Assembly: GCA_031835245.1 (NCBI GenBank)
Contig: JAVKOQ010000521.1
Location: 1 to 30,464 of the forward strand
Direction: 5' to 3'
DNA: 30,464 nucleotides
Source: Balamuthia mandrillaris
Taxonomy: Eukaryota > Discosea > Longamoebia > Balamuthiidae
In this document: positions 17,955 to 29,257 of the stretch, in pieces
Layout: every line of letters begins with the position of its first letter
Position numbering within the stretch: the first letter of the stretch is position 1
The notes under the pieces: generated by a model
Database searches by the model: none
Told to the model about the DNA's origin: nothing
Seen by the model: only the letters and a program-made list of their open reading frames with translations
Made by a program: the position numbers and the translations under genes

Positions 17955-20891
17955 GGGAGAGGAATTCTACCTTGATGTCGCGGTGAGCGATACCGTTATC
18001 GTGCATATATTTTACAGCTTCCACCAATTGCCTCCAGAAAGTTCTTGCTTCATCCTCTGTTATATGACGAAAAGTGACATTAGTTATTTGAAATAAAGAA
18101 TAAACACCGGAGAGGGAGAGAAAGTTACCACTAAGATGATCCTTTTCAGTCATGTATTCAAAAAGCTCGCCACCGTCGATATACTCGTAGACGATGTACA
18201 GCTTCTGTGGCGCTTCGATGACCTCCAGCATCCTCACCACATTGGCGTGGCGCAGTCGCTTCATGAGGTCGATCTCTCGAAAGCGCTCCGGGTCAATCTT
18301 CTGCTTTTCAATCACTTTGATGACCACCTTCTGCCCAGTAAGCAGGTGCGTGGCCAGCTTCACCTTGCCAAACAATCCATTTGCCAACGTGCGATCCACC
18401 ACATAGTTGCCAATGTACTTGGAGTCAGTGTCCTCCATATCTCCTGTTGCTCCAACAGGTTGTTGTTCTTCGTCTTTGTTGTTGCTCGCTTCTGGCGTTT
18501 TGGCGGCAGCAAATGGGCAGCCAGTAGGTACAGCAGCAGTGGAAGCAGGTTTCTTCTTGGGGTTCACGACGCGAGTCACTTTGCCGCCAAAGAAGGTCTC
18601 TCCGCCCTGTTGAAACTCGTTGATTTCCAGGAAGACGTAAAAGTTGGAGCCGTCCTTGTGCTTGGCCTTGACTACGCGTGGAGGACCGCCGATGATCCTC
18701 TTCTGACCCGTTCTTAGATATCGCTTGATGTAGTTGTCATGAAGCTCTGCGTGCGGATGGGACTGTTTTTTAATTCATTAGAAACGAATTTTTTGAAAAA
18801 AAAAACGGTTTAAAAAAGAAGAAATGACTAACCATCAATACTTTGACGTTCTTGCCGAGCAGTTCTTCCTTCTTGTAGCCCCACAGAACCCAAAGGTTTC
18901 TGTTGAGGTCAACAATGGTTCTAAACATTGGAACAAAAAAAAAAAGAGGATTAGTTTTGACTTGAAGCACAAAGAGGTTGTTAATGAAGCCTCTTTCACG
19001 TACCCTTTGCTATCGATGGTGACAAGAGCCTCCATTTCTTCGGTTATTTGGTTGATCTTGGCGAGAAAAGTCTTTTGGTCTCCTTCGTTGCGTTCGGAAA
19101 CTTCGAGGCTAATGGGGAACACCGTGCCGTCCTTGTGCTTGCCGTTCACGTTGCGGACCTTGTCAAGCGCCTTTTTGACTGGTGAGGGAGAGGGAGGCCA
19201 AAAGGCAGGTCAGCCACAACAAAAAAGAGAGGTTCAAAGCAGGTCTGAGAGAAAGCACTAAAGAGAGGAGCAGAGAAGGGAAGAGAAAGAAAGAGCTCAT
19301 ACGTTGTTGTAGAAGTGGTTGTATGTGGCGGAAAGGGTGTGTTGAATGACAAGTGTTCGCATTCAAAAACAAAATGGAAGCGCGAGAGAGAGGAGAGAGG
19401 GAGAGAAAAAAAACCAAGTCAAAAGTAGACTTTGGTTGGTGTGTCTGTGTCTGCACCAAAAACAGTGGAAGGGGTTTTTTTTTGTTCAAAAAAAAATTTC
19501 CCTCTGTGCAGGTTATGTAAGTGGTGTCTCTTGGAGGAGGGTTTTTTTGGTTTTAAAAAAGAAAAGAAAAGAAAAGAAAATCGCCAAACTAATTTATGCT
19601 CCGCAAGCAAAAAAAAAAAAAAGTCACGGCAGTCAAATCGTCAACCAAAAAAATAAAATAAAAGAAGTAAATAAAAAAATGAAAGAGGAAGGCAATTTGC
19701 AAAGGGTGGGAGGGATGAACGCGCCCCAACTCAAAGCGGTCTTTGTTCATCTGAGCTCTCCGCTCATCCCTTTCCTCCCCTCTTTCATTGGCGGTTGTCA
19801 TGTGTTTTTTGGGCAGGGAAAAGGAGAAAGAATCGAAAGCGATTCAACAGAAAATCGATGGAGAGGAGAGGGCTGATTGGGGCAATCCAGAGAAAATCGA
19901 TAGTTGAAAGCATTGCGACAGCAAAAAGGAAAGGAGAGGAGGAAAAAGGAGGGGGTTGTATTCTCTGCTGGTCTCTTTTTCAAAGATATGGTTGAAGTGT
20001 TTTTTTGTTTTTGGGGGTTTCGCCACGAAAAAAAAAATAGTTGTAGTACGTTCGATCCGAACCGACGCCACACTATTTTTTTTTTACCGCGTATCTTTTT
20101 TTTGTTTTGCCGATTGTTTTCATGTGATTGGTCGATACCGTAAGGAGTAATCGGTATGGTATCGACCAATCACAGCGTTGCACTTCTCTCGCGTCGTGAT
20201 CGGAAAGAGAGGAGAGAGAGGAGAGAGAGAGAGAGAGAGGAGAGAGAGAAGAGGAGAGAGAGGAGAAGCCGTAAGAGAAGAGAAAGGGGGATAAACAACG
20301 AACCTCCTGTGTCCAAATAGTTTTGCATGTACTTGGCGTGTCGTTCGGCGTGAAAGTCCTCTGCCAGCACACTCACGTTTTGTCCGATTAACTCGTTTCG
20401 GTTGTACCCAAAGAGCTTGTCGCACTCTCCGTTGGTGGCCGTTATGATGCCATGGGCGTCGCAAAATGCCACAGCCGACTTGTCGTCTAGCACCTCGATG
20501 AGGCCGCAATAAAGCACGTCCTCTCCTATGCTGATCTCCGAGACAGCGAGACGTAAGCTGAAAATGTCTCCATTCTTTCGCAAGCCTTCAACCACTCTGC
20601 TCCGTCCTATTACCTTTAATGTAGGATAAAATAAAAGTTAACAAAATAAAATAACCAAAAGGATCAGTGTTGGGAGTGACGAGGAAGAAATCATACTTTC
20701 GCTTGCCTAGTGCAGTGATAGTTCTTGAGGTACTGGTCGTGCTGCTCTTTGTAGGGAGAAGGAATCAAGATCTTGAGGTCCTGCCCGATCAGCTCGCTTT
20801 GGGAGGTGTAGCCAAACATAACCACGGTGTAGCGGTTCACTGAGCGTATGATGCCGTGCCTATCAATCGTAACAACGCCTCTGCCTTCCAT
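17126..20891 (-). CDS. Triple-PAS AMPK-related Ser/Thr kinase with UBA-like tail
   Basis: Model: complement(17126..17496, 17585..17879, 17971..18056, 18129..18762, 18833..18920, 19004..19178, 20304..20613, 20697..20891), 2154 nt, 717 residues. An in-frame TGA lies shortly before the ATG. Three tandem PAS domains: about 1-107 (VVTIDRHGIIRSVN, FGYTSQSELIGQ), 108-212 (FCDAHGIITATN, LFGYNRNELIGQ, GKHKDGTVFPISLEV) and 213-325 (VTIDSKGTIVDLN, WGYKKEELLGK, AKHKDGSNFYV). Kinase about 372-625: glycine loop LANGLFGKV (first Gly replaced by Ala), Lys405, HRDIKLEN with Asp494, DLG in place of DFG at 512-514, and T-loop STFCGSSAYAAPE with Thr527, the LKB1-type activation site of AMPK relatives. A UBA-like segment about 650-690 (QVIEALTEFGFNQQDIL) matches that of MARK/SIK-type kinases. 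Likely a cytosolic kinase whose PAS domains sense a ligand, redox state or partner; no cofactor-specific Cys or His motif is obvious. Confidence 0.9.
17497..17584 (-). repeat. (GA)n / sense (CT)n repeat in kinase intron
   Basis: A GA run at about 17545-17578 on the plus strand lies just after the donor GTTTGTTC. Flanking exons join in phase 1 (RPTSP to EFGDLIDRIF). Confidence 0.85.
17880..17970 (-). repeat. Second (GA)n / sense (CT)n repeat in kinase intron
   Basis: A GA run at about 17913-17961 fills half of a 91-nt phase-0 intron that separates HRDIK from LENIML. Confidence 0.85.
19179..20303 (-). other. 1125-nt outlier intron inside PAS2, with inverted repeat and GA tract
   Basis: All other modelled introns are 32-345 nt. 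This one splits PAS2 between NYLDTG and VKKALDKVRN in phase 1 (donor G/GTTCG at 20303, acceptor CCTCACCAG). No coding homology was found inside on either strand; open frames are A/T- or GA-driven. It contains GA-rich blocks (about 20204-20275 and 19380-19410), several T-run/A-run pairs, two AAAATCGAT copies near 19851 and 19892, ATTGG boxes (19788 region, 19876 region) and a perfect 17-bp inverted repeat at 20123-20174. Confidence 0.8.
20123..20174. repeat. 17-bp perfect inverted repeat containing CCAAT boxes
   Basis: The left arm TGTGATTGGTCGATACC (20123-20139) and right arm GGTATCGACCAATCACA (20158-20174) are exact complements around an 18-nt spacer. A second nested pairing, ATACCG with CGGTAT (20135-20140 / 20152-20157), shares part of the left arm. 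Each arm carries ATTGG or CCAAT. Confidence 0.9.
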
Positions 20892-21224
20892 CTTTGACGC
20901 TCAAGGTTCTTCTCTTGTGTCTTTGGCCAGCTATGAAAAGGGTATGCAAAGAAACAAAAACAGTGCGGTCGTTCCTCTTCCGGAGAAATATATATTGTAA
21001 CTTCTTCTTTTGAGGTGGGTCGACAAAGTTGGGCGAAATTTAGCTGACATCTTCGAAAAATTTAGTAGAAATTGGCTGCTCCAATTCCGCGAACCGCTAG
21101 ACCTAACCTTGCCCTTCTAGTTTGAGCGGAGGACAAAGGTTGTTTTTTATGGGGAAGAAAAAATGGCGGGAATGATGTTTTTTCTTACAACATAAAACTA
21201 TTTACACATCAAAAAAGACGCTGC
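20892..21224. promoter_or_regulatory. Kinase promoter and Arf 3' region
   Basis: This 333-bp gap separates the kinase start from the Arf stop (both minus). A TATA-like AATATATATT is at 20987-20996, about 100 nt upstream of the kinase ATG, and ATTGG (21071-21075) and CCAAT (21081-21085) form a small inverted pair about 180 nt upstream. On the Arf side TGTGTAAATAG lies within 40 nt of the stop. No gene or tRNA was found. Confidence 0.5.
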
Positions 21225-22033
<809 letters not shown>

Positions 22034-22587
22034 TTATTGATTGCGGTGGTGGGTTATGACGACGCTCTGCTGGCCGCCAGCAGCGACAAACGTAGCGGGA
22101 TAATCGGTCAGGGCCTCCACCAGCATTGGCTCCATTTGGTGCTGGCAATGCTGTGTGCCCAGTTGGCAATGTTGGTTTTCACCCCATGCGAACACTTGGC
22201 CTTTGTCTTTATTTGAATAGAAAATGGATAGTGTCAGGGTAACAAACGCCTTGAAGCATTAAAGAGACACAGGAAAAAGAAAGAATACCTGAACGAGCCA
22301 AAACATAGTATTCTCCGGCACACACTTGTACTATCCTGTGGCCGTTCAGCCCTGTCACTTCTTCTGGATTGACAGCTTTCCTATGCACACCATTAAGTCC
22401 TGTGCCTCGTGCTCCATTCTGCGAATCACATCGTTTTTGTGATAAAGAGAAATATTCAGAGGAGAGATAAAACAAGCAAAATGCTCCACATCGCCATTCA
22501 ACACTTACCTGTCCAATACCCCAAGTGAAGACACGACCGCTCTCTATTGAAGAAAGCATAAAGTAAATATTGAAGTGTTTGGCCTTC

Positions 22588-22642
<55 letters not shown>

Positions 22643-23511
22643 TGAACAAAGGAAAGAAAAGTAAAGAAAGACTTGCCAGTAAGACAGATGCTGTGATGAC
22701 GACCTGCAGTTACCTGAATCACCATATGAGAACCCATTCTCTCCACAAGAACTGGATGGTTCCGTTGCTCCCTGTCACCCACTCCCAAGCTGCCATGCTC
22801 TCCCCACCCAAAGGCATAGATCTTTCCAGTGGCAGTCAGTGCCAAACTGTGAAAACCACCAGCCGCACATGCTACTATCTTTTCGTGGTCTAACCCTGGC
22901 ACTTGTAGAAACGTCGCCGACCGCGTAGGCAATCCGGTTTGACCCACGTTGGTAACTGAAACAAAAGATTATGAGAGAGGGCTCAGATAACGAAGCGAAA
23001 GAATAGTAGAGTAGAAATAACGAGGGAAGAAATAACCTGCAATATCTGCAATGAAACGTGAAAAAAGCTTTCCTTCATCTAACAACATGGTGTGCAAGTT
23101 ACAATTTGTATTAGCAATATCAGACAGAATAGAGGATCAGCATACGACAAGACGCACCAGTGACTATCAAGAAATGGTGCACTCCAACTGCTCCAGCGAT
23201 TACTCGTCCAGGAACATCTTTGGCGGGCATAATCTCTCGCGATGGGTACCCGTCCAGTAGTAATACTTCTCCTTTGTCTATTTTTTCAGGTGTGAATATA
23301 ATATATAGAAACAGGAACAACAAAGAACAATAAGAGGAAAAAAAACCGGTGATGAACATGGTGTGATTCTCGCCAGAAGCCATTTTCACAACGAAATGTG
23401 AAAGGAGCCCTGGGAGTGGACAAACAACAACATGTTTATCCTTGAACAACTCAAGCGTGAAAACTTTGCCTTCTCCTTTTACGTTCACAACAAACATTTG
23501 TTGGTTCGGAA

Positions 23512-23554
<43 letters not shown>

Positions 23555-23967
23555 GAGAGTCTAACCTGTTAGCAACAAGACTTGGTGGTGGCTAGCAACA
23601 GCCTGAACGACGTGCTTGAACCCGTTGGTGGGAGGTATCTTCACAGGCAGGCGACCAGCATCAAAAGACACGCCACGCGCTTCTTCTGCCGAGGAAACCT
23701 TTTGTGGCTTGGCGGGTCGGCCGAAAAACCAGACAACAGTTTCGCCTAGGGGATGGTATTAAGAAACAACAACAAAAATAAAAAAAATAAATAAATAGGG
23801 TTGGGGATTGAATTATGCCTACACAAAGGTCCGGCAAGGCTGCACCAAAGCTTGCAGACGTACTTGGCCTTCACCAAGTCCTGAACAGGAAGGTGCTCAA
23901 GCACCAGCCCCCAAATCTCAGGCGGTAACGCCAACGTCGCGTCCCCAACGAGGGCCGTGGTTTCCAT
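22034..23967 (-). CDS. F-box/RCC1-repeat protein
   Basis: Model: complement(22034..22206, 22289..22418, 22509..22543, 22677..22955, 23037..23078, 23158..23277, 23347..23475, 23566..23745, 23823..23967), 1233 nt, 410 residues. The F-box is at about 13-55 (LPPEIWGLVLEHLPVQDLVK, CKLWCSLA). The rest is an RCC1 beta-propeller with repeat cores VLLLTGEGKVFTLE, HTMFITDKGEVLLLD, FLIVTDEGKLFSRF, ALTATGKIYAFGWGEHGSLG, ICLTESGRVFTWGIGQ and VLARSDKGQVFAWGENQHCQ. The typical GxxHS-like turns (AGGFHSLAL, AGRHHSICL) occur only in the better-conserved repeats. F-box plus propeller suggests a substrate receptor of an SCF ubiquitin ligase; Ran exchange activity is not implied because repeats are divergent. Exon 5 (42 nt) and exon 7 (35 nt) are very small. 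Confidence 0.87.
22544..22676 (-). other. GC-AG intron with (GA)n repeat
   Basis: The donor is ACTG then GCAAGT and the acceptor is TTCTTCAATAG. It joins HHSICLT to ESGRVFTWG in phase 1. The plus strand carries a (GA)n run at about 22590-22639, CT in the transcript. Confidence 0.82.
23476..23565 (-). repeat. (GA)n / sense (CT)n repeat in RCC1-gene intron
   Basis: A GA run at about 23514-23560 follows the donor GTTAGAC directly; the acceptor is AACGTAAAAG. Exons join in phase 1 (VLLLT to GEGKVFTLE). Confidence 0.85.
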
Positions 23968-24524
23968 ATTTCTTTCGTCTTGCCTGCGGCAATGACCGGA
24001 TCAGAAGCTGACCAGGGCGTGTGCACCAGTGCTGCAGGGTTCGTCCTGTCAAATTCATTGCCCATCCAATAAGAAATCATTCTTACACGTCGACATGAAA
24101 TTGTGGTTTCCCTTATTTGTCCTAAAACTGCAACGCGTCGTTTCCCTCGGTGAAGGCGCAGAGAGAGGAAAAAAAAAAAAAAAACAAACACTTTGGCGGT
24201 GCGCCTCCAACAGGCAGGCCGAAAAAAAAAGGAGTAAACTTCGAGGACTGGTCAACGGGCAAAACCAAAGGGGGGAGGGAGAACATAACCCTACTCCCGC
24301 TGCTTTTATTTTGTCAAATTGTGTATTTTCCTAACAGAGAAGACGGTAGGCGTTTCTTGAGGTGAAACAGGTCAAGCGCAGGCCGTGGGAACGGTGTTCA
24401 ACCACGAAAGGCGGTGGGTTTCCTCATTCTCCCTGAGTTCAGCATAAGAGACAAATCGGCTCCGACAGGGGACCCGAGCGGACAGGACAAAACAAATAAT
24501 AATATAGACGGGTCACAGTGCAAA
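23968..24524. promoter_or_regulatory. Divergent promoter between F-box/RCC1 and DOCK genes
   Basis: A 557-bp head-to-head gap without a supported gene. It has CCAAT at 24066-24070, a run of A at about 24170-24184, and a TTTTCCTAACAG at about 24326-24337 that could be a 3' splice site of a DOCK 5'UTR intron. The DOCK frame is open back to about 24414, but the first ATG is 24525. Confidence 0.45.
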
Positions 24525-27500
24525 ATGGAAGAACCGCTGAGCTCTTCATCCTCTAGCAGGGCATCCTACTCTGGATGGCAACCCTTTCACGCCAAAGGAA
24601 CCGGTACGTTTGTTTTTGTTTTTGTTTTTGTTTTTTTTTTAAAAAAAAACACTCTGCCCTTCTCTCGTTTTCCTCCGCATTTTGAGAAAAAAGAAAAAAA
24701 AGAGCAGAACAGCAAGACTAATCCTCTTTCTTGCCTGTCCTTCCCTCTTCTTTCTCTCTCCCTGCTTGCTCTTCATGTTTTAAAACAAAACCAAAAAAAA
24801 CAAAGCCATCTTTGACCTCAAAGCCGATACGGAGCGGACCGGGGCGCTCTACCAGGTCAGCTTCCACCTCGGCGACATCATCCTCATCCAGGAGAGCTGC
24901 GAGGGCTGGTACAAGGGCATACTCGCGCGAACGGGGGAGAGGGGCCTCTTCCCCGAGAACTACGTCTATGTGAGGATCACTCGCGAGACGGACAGGGTGA
25001 AGCGGGAGCTGGACACCGTGCTTCACGAATGGACGGCCCTGTTGCAGCGCTTTTACACTGTTTGTTTTTTTTTTTTTTTTTTGTGGCCCTTCCGAATCTG
25101 ATTTTATTGTGACTGATTATGATTACCCCCTTTTTTGTTTTGTTTTGTTTTGTTTCCCTACAGCAAAAACAACTGACAGAGTTTAACGTCTTGAAAACGA
25201 GGTTAAAGGTTCTCAAGATTCATAACCAGATCCTCAAGTCTCCTGATACAGTATGCTTCTCTCTCGCTCTCGCTCTCGCTCTCTCTCCCCTCTCTTCCTC
25301 TTCTCAGTAGTAAGATGCTTCCCTGCTATCGTTCTCTTTCTTGCTTTTTCTTCTCGTGTAACTTCTCGCTCTTACTCTCTTCTCTTTTATATCATCTCCT
25401 CTTGCTGCTTTGTCTTGTGAACATCACTAACACTTCTGTCTGCTTGAAGGGCAACCTTAGTGCGGTCAAACGCACTGTCATGAACAGCATCGAAGAGGGA
25501 CGCAGGATTATGGGCCTCGATGTTGTTGTGAAGGGAGCCGACGACAACGTTGCCACTGAGTTTAACACTCCTCCCTTTCAACTGTGCAAAATGGTTTGTC
25601 TCATATTTTCCAACAGTCTCATTGCTTGTTATCGTCATGTTGTAGTGCTTGTCCTTGTTCTTCTTGTACTTGCGCTTCTTCATTCTATCCCGTTAACATG
25701 CTATGATACAGCACATTGACTTGGCCGACCGTAGCTACTATTCCGAGGTATTTGACCCACAAAAGGCTTCCTCGGACGCTAGCAAGGCCAATGCTGCCGG
25801 TGCCGCTAAACAAGCAGCTGCCGCTCCTCCGACCCACCATATCCTGATGGACCTCGTTGTCTTCCAGTGCAAGGTCTCTCACGTTTCTCTTTTAGTCGCT
25901 AAAGTTTCTCCTCTTCTTAGCTTATCTTCTGTCTCTTCCATGATAAATCAGATACCAGAACCAACAGAGCTATTCTTCAGCATTTGGGATAACCGTAAGA
26001 AACGTTTTATAACGGAAGATTACCACGTAAAACTTACAACGCAGGGTATGCCCGCCGAATATAACAAGATTGGCAAGCTAAAAACGATCTTTAAGGTACA
26101 ATATTTGCTTTTTATTTTTGGTCCTCTTTCTCTGTGCTCTTCTCTCCTAAGCAATCGTTGTTTCTTCTTTATCACTCAGAACATCAACGAGAAGGACATT
26201 ACCAATGATCTTTTCTTGGTGTGCCGTTTGGTGCGCACAGGAAAGATGTTGTTGGTCGACAATGGAGCAAAAACGAAACCCAGCAAAATACTCAAAAATA
26301 AAGCAATAGACTACCGCCGTCCCTTCGCCTGCGGTGTGCTCAGCCTGAGCTACGAGCAATTTGTGCCGGAGAAGAAGAGATTCACGGGCGGTTTCAACAT
26401 CAAGCAAGCAGCGTTGGATAATCAAGATATTATTGAGCATCAGATGTCTGTCTTTACCACTTCACAGGAGACTAACTTTGCCACCCTTCACCAAAGTACG
26501 TTTGTGTTGAGCGTTTTAATGTTACCACTCATTTTACTGTTTCGCCGCGATATTAAAACCAACCTACCAACAGTGATAATTACGAACAACAACATAACAC
26601 CGTTGCCACAGTCTTTGGGTATTAAGATTGGTCTTTGTCTTTTGCGAGGAGACGATAGCGATGCAGCTGTTACAGAGCACATGCAAGAACTGGAAAAGGA
26701 TGGCATTTCCTTTACCAAAAAACTGGCCGTAGACCTAGGAGAAAATAGGTTCGTGTTTACTCTATCTTTTAAATCACTAAGTTCTCTCTCTCTCTCTTGC
26801 TTATTCTCTCTCTCTTCTTGTTTCTCCTTTTTCAGGAACGAGATGTATGTAACACTAGACTCCACTGAAGTATCACAAGACCGGAAACGGTCTGCAAAGA
26901 ATGTTGAAATCATCATGTCCATTCGCGATTCCAAAGGAAACATACTACCGGTAATGTTTAAACAATTTAATGAAGTTTCTTTGTCGGTGTTAATCTCTAC
27001 TTCAGGATGGTATTTGTCGTGGCGCAGGAGATCCACCAGCGTCGACCTACCAAAGCATTGTTTTCTATCATACCAACACTCCAAAATGGGACGAAACGGT
27101 GCCCATCTTGATCCCTCCAACCGACATCACAAACTATCATCTTTACTTTGAGATTCGACACTGTTCCACCAAGAATAGTAAGAAAGAACGCTCCACGTTT
27201 GCTTTCACCTTCATCCGACTTACTGATGAATTCGGTACTTATTTGTTCATTTGCTTTGTTCCCTCTTCTCCTTTTCGTGCTCCTTGCTCATTCTTACTTG
27301 ATGGACAAAAATAGGAACGGTGCTGGCGGATGGAGAACATGTTTTGCCTACATTTAAGCCAATGAAAGGCGACGCCCCTCCAACCCTGTATCTAACAGGT
27401 CTCTCGCTTTCTCTGTATTTTGTACAGCTGGACGATTGATGCTGATTGTCCATTCTCTCACACATGCACACACCTTCTCTTGTTTTTGTTTTCAGACTCA

Positions 27501-29214
27501 AGTAAAGTGCAACAACGCAAAGGAGAAATGTTAAAGGTCAACACACTTCTTTGCTCCACCCAAATCAGCCAGAACGGTACTTATTTCGTTCAAGCTTTTG
27601 TCTTCTCTTCTCTAACACTGAAAGCCTTCTTTTGCTGCCCTGCTTCTATCACAACAGCGGGCATGCTTGGATTGTTGAACTGGAACTCTCACCGTCATGA
27701 GCTGGCGAATATTCTCAATCGCTTTACCTTTGTCAGCCAAACGGAACTTATGAAGGTTCGTAGAAAAAAAAAAAAACAACAACAACAAACAACGCGAAGC
27801 TGACGTAATGCTTTGGCAAATTGTTAGTTCCTGCCAGATATCTTTGAAGCTATGCTCGCTATCTGGACACAAATGGAAGGAACTCACGAACTATCCAAGC
27901 TAGTGTACGCCCTTCTTGTTCTTATGCATGTTCTTTCATGCATGCTTTAACAAATAACATAATATAGATACGACGCGTTGGTGTCAGTGTTAGGCCTCTT
28001 TGTGGATGAGAAAGCATCCATCTTCACCAACTTCAGGCCTATTCTCGCTGGCATCATTGAACGTCACGTCAACATTGCTAGGGGTCAAAATAATCCCATT
28101 GACGAAGAGGAGGCAAAGAATGACAAGCAGAGACTCATTAACTTTGCCAATGCCCACAAGCACATCCTTACCTGCATTCAGCAGTATTTCACGCAGCTGG
28201 AGACGCAACCTAACTCCAAAATAACTCCCACGCTGAAAGCGCTTGAGTACAGCATGAAACTATTGATTGCCTCCAGGCAGCTCTACGAGCAGACCAACAG
28301 CAGCAAAAGCAGCAGCACTCGTGGCACATTCAAGCAACAGCTGTTGGAGTTTTTCAACAACTTTAATTCATTGATGAAGAAAGAGGATCCTGGCCTAATT
28401 GGCGCTCAGACCTTGGCATTGAAGGTTTTTTTTGAATTTGTTTTACGTTCTTGTTTGTTTAGTCCCTAAGTTAAGTTTTACTGTTGTTCTATCTTAGAAC
28501 TTTTGGTACTGGTTTCAAGATATGAACCAAATATTCGCAGCGGACGAAATGAGTGAAATTGCTGCTTCTTTCTTGGCCAACCTTCCCTCCAGCGATAAGA
28601 AAAAACTTACTACGACTAAGCTCAGTGTCATTAAAGAACTCATCACCAGCAATATCTTTGGAAGTAAGTAATTGCGATACATGTTCTCGTTACTGTTATA
28701 ATGCTGGCCTCTAAACTTTATGGTGCGTTTGTAGGCCATAGAGAAAAACTGGTCTCGCGATGTGCCACCGAGGTGAGAAAAGTTATGCGAACCACTCCTC
28801 TGGAAGAACGTGATAACTGCATAGATGCACTGCTCACCATTCTAGACGCCATTAGTACAAAGAAAAAGGTAATGAGTAAAGCCACTATGTAATCTGTTTT
28901 TGTGGTTTGTTTTTTTCATAGCTTATTTGTTTAAAACAGGGCACAAACGTGGAAGCAAAACATTTGCTACCCTTACTGAGTGATCTGATGGGCACGTTTG
29001 AAGGGCAGAAACGAAAGCAAATCGAAGGACAGCTCTTTACTGCCATCGCCTTCCTCTCAATCTTGAGCCAAGCTACCGAACCGGACTTTATCGCTTTTAT
29101 CAATACCTTCTCTCACACGGAAGCCAAAAAAGTACCGCTAATATGCTTCTTTGCTTCTCTCTCTCTCTCTCTCCCTCGCTTTCTCTCTCCCTCGCGCGCT
29201 CTCTCCTTCTCGAA

Positions 29215-29257
<43 letters not shown>

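Noticed and set aside
20040-20065. GTTCGATCC as a tRNA B box
   Set aside because: No matching A box or cloverleaf could be drawn around it.
19346-20169. Coding exons or transposon remnants in the large intron
   Set aside because: Open frames are lysine/phenylalanine-rich from A/T runs; no transposase, reverse transcriptase or target-site duplication was recognised.
19179-20303. Two separate genes meeting inside the large kinase intron
   Set aside because: The PAS2 domain is continuous across the junction with matching phase, so one gene is favoured; an internal promoter remains possible.
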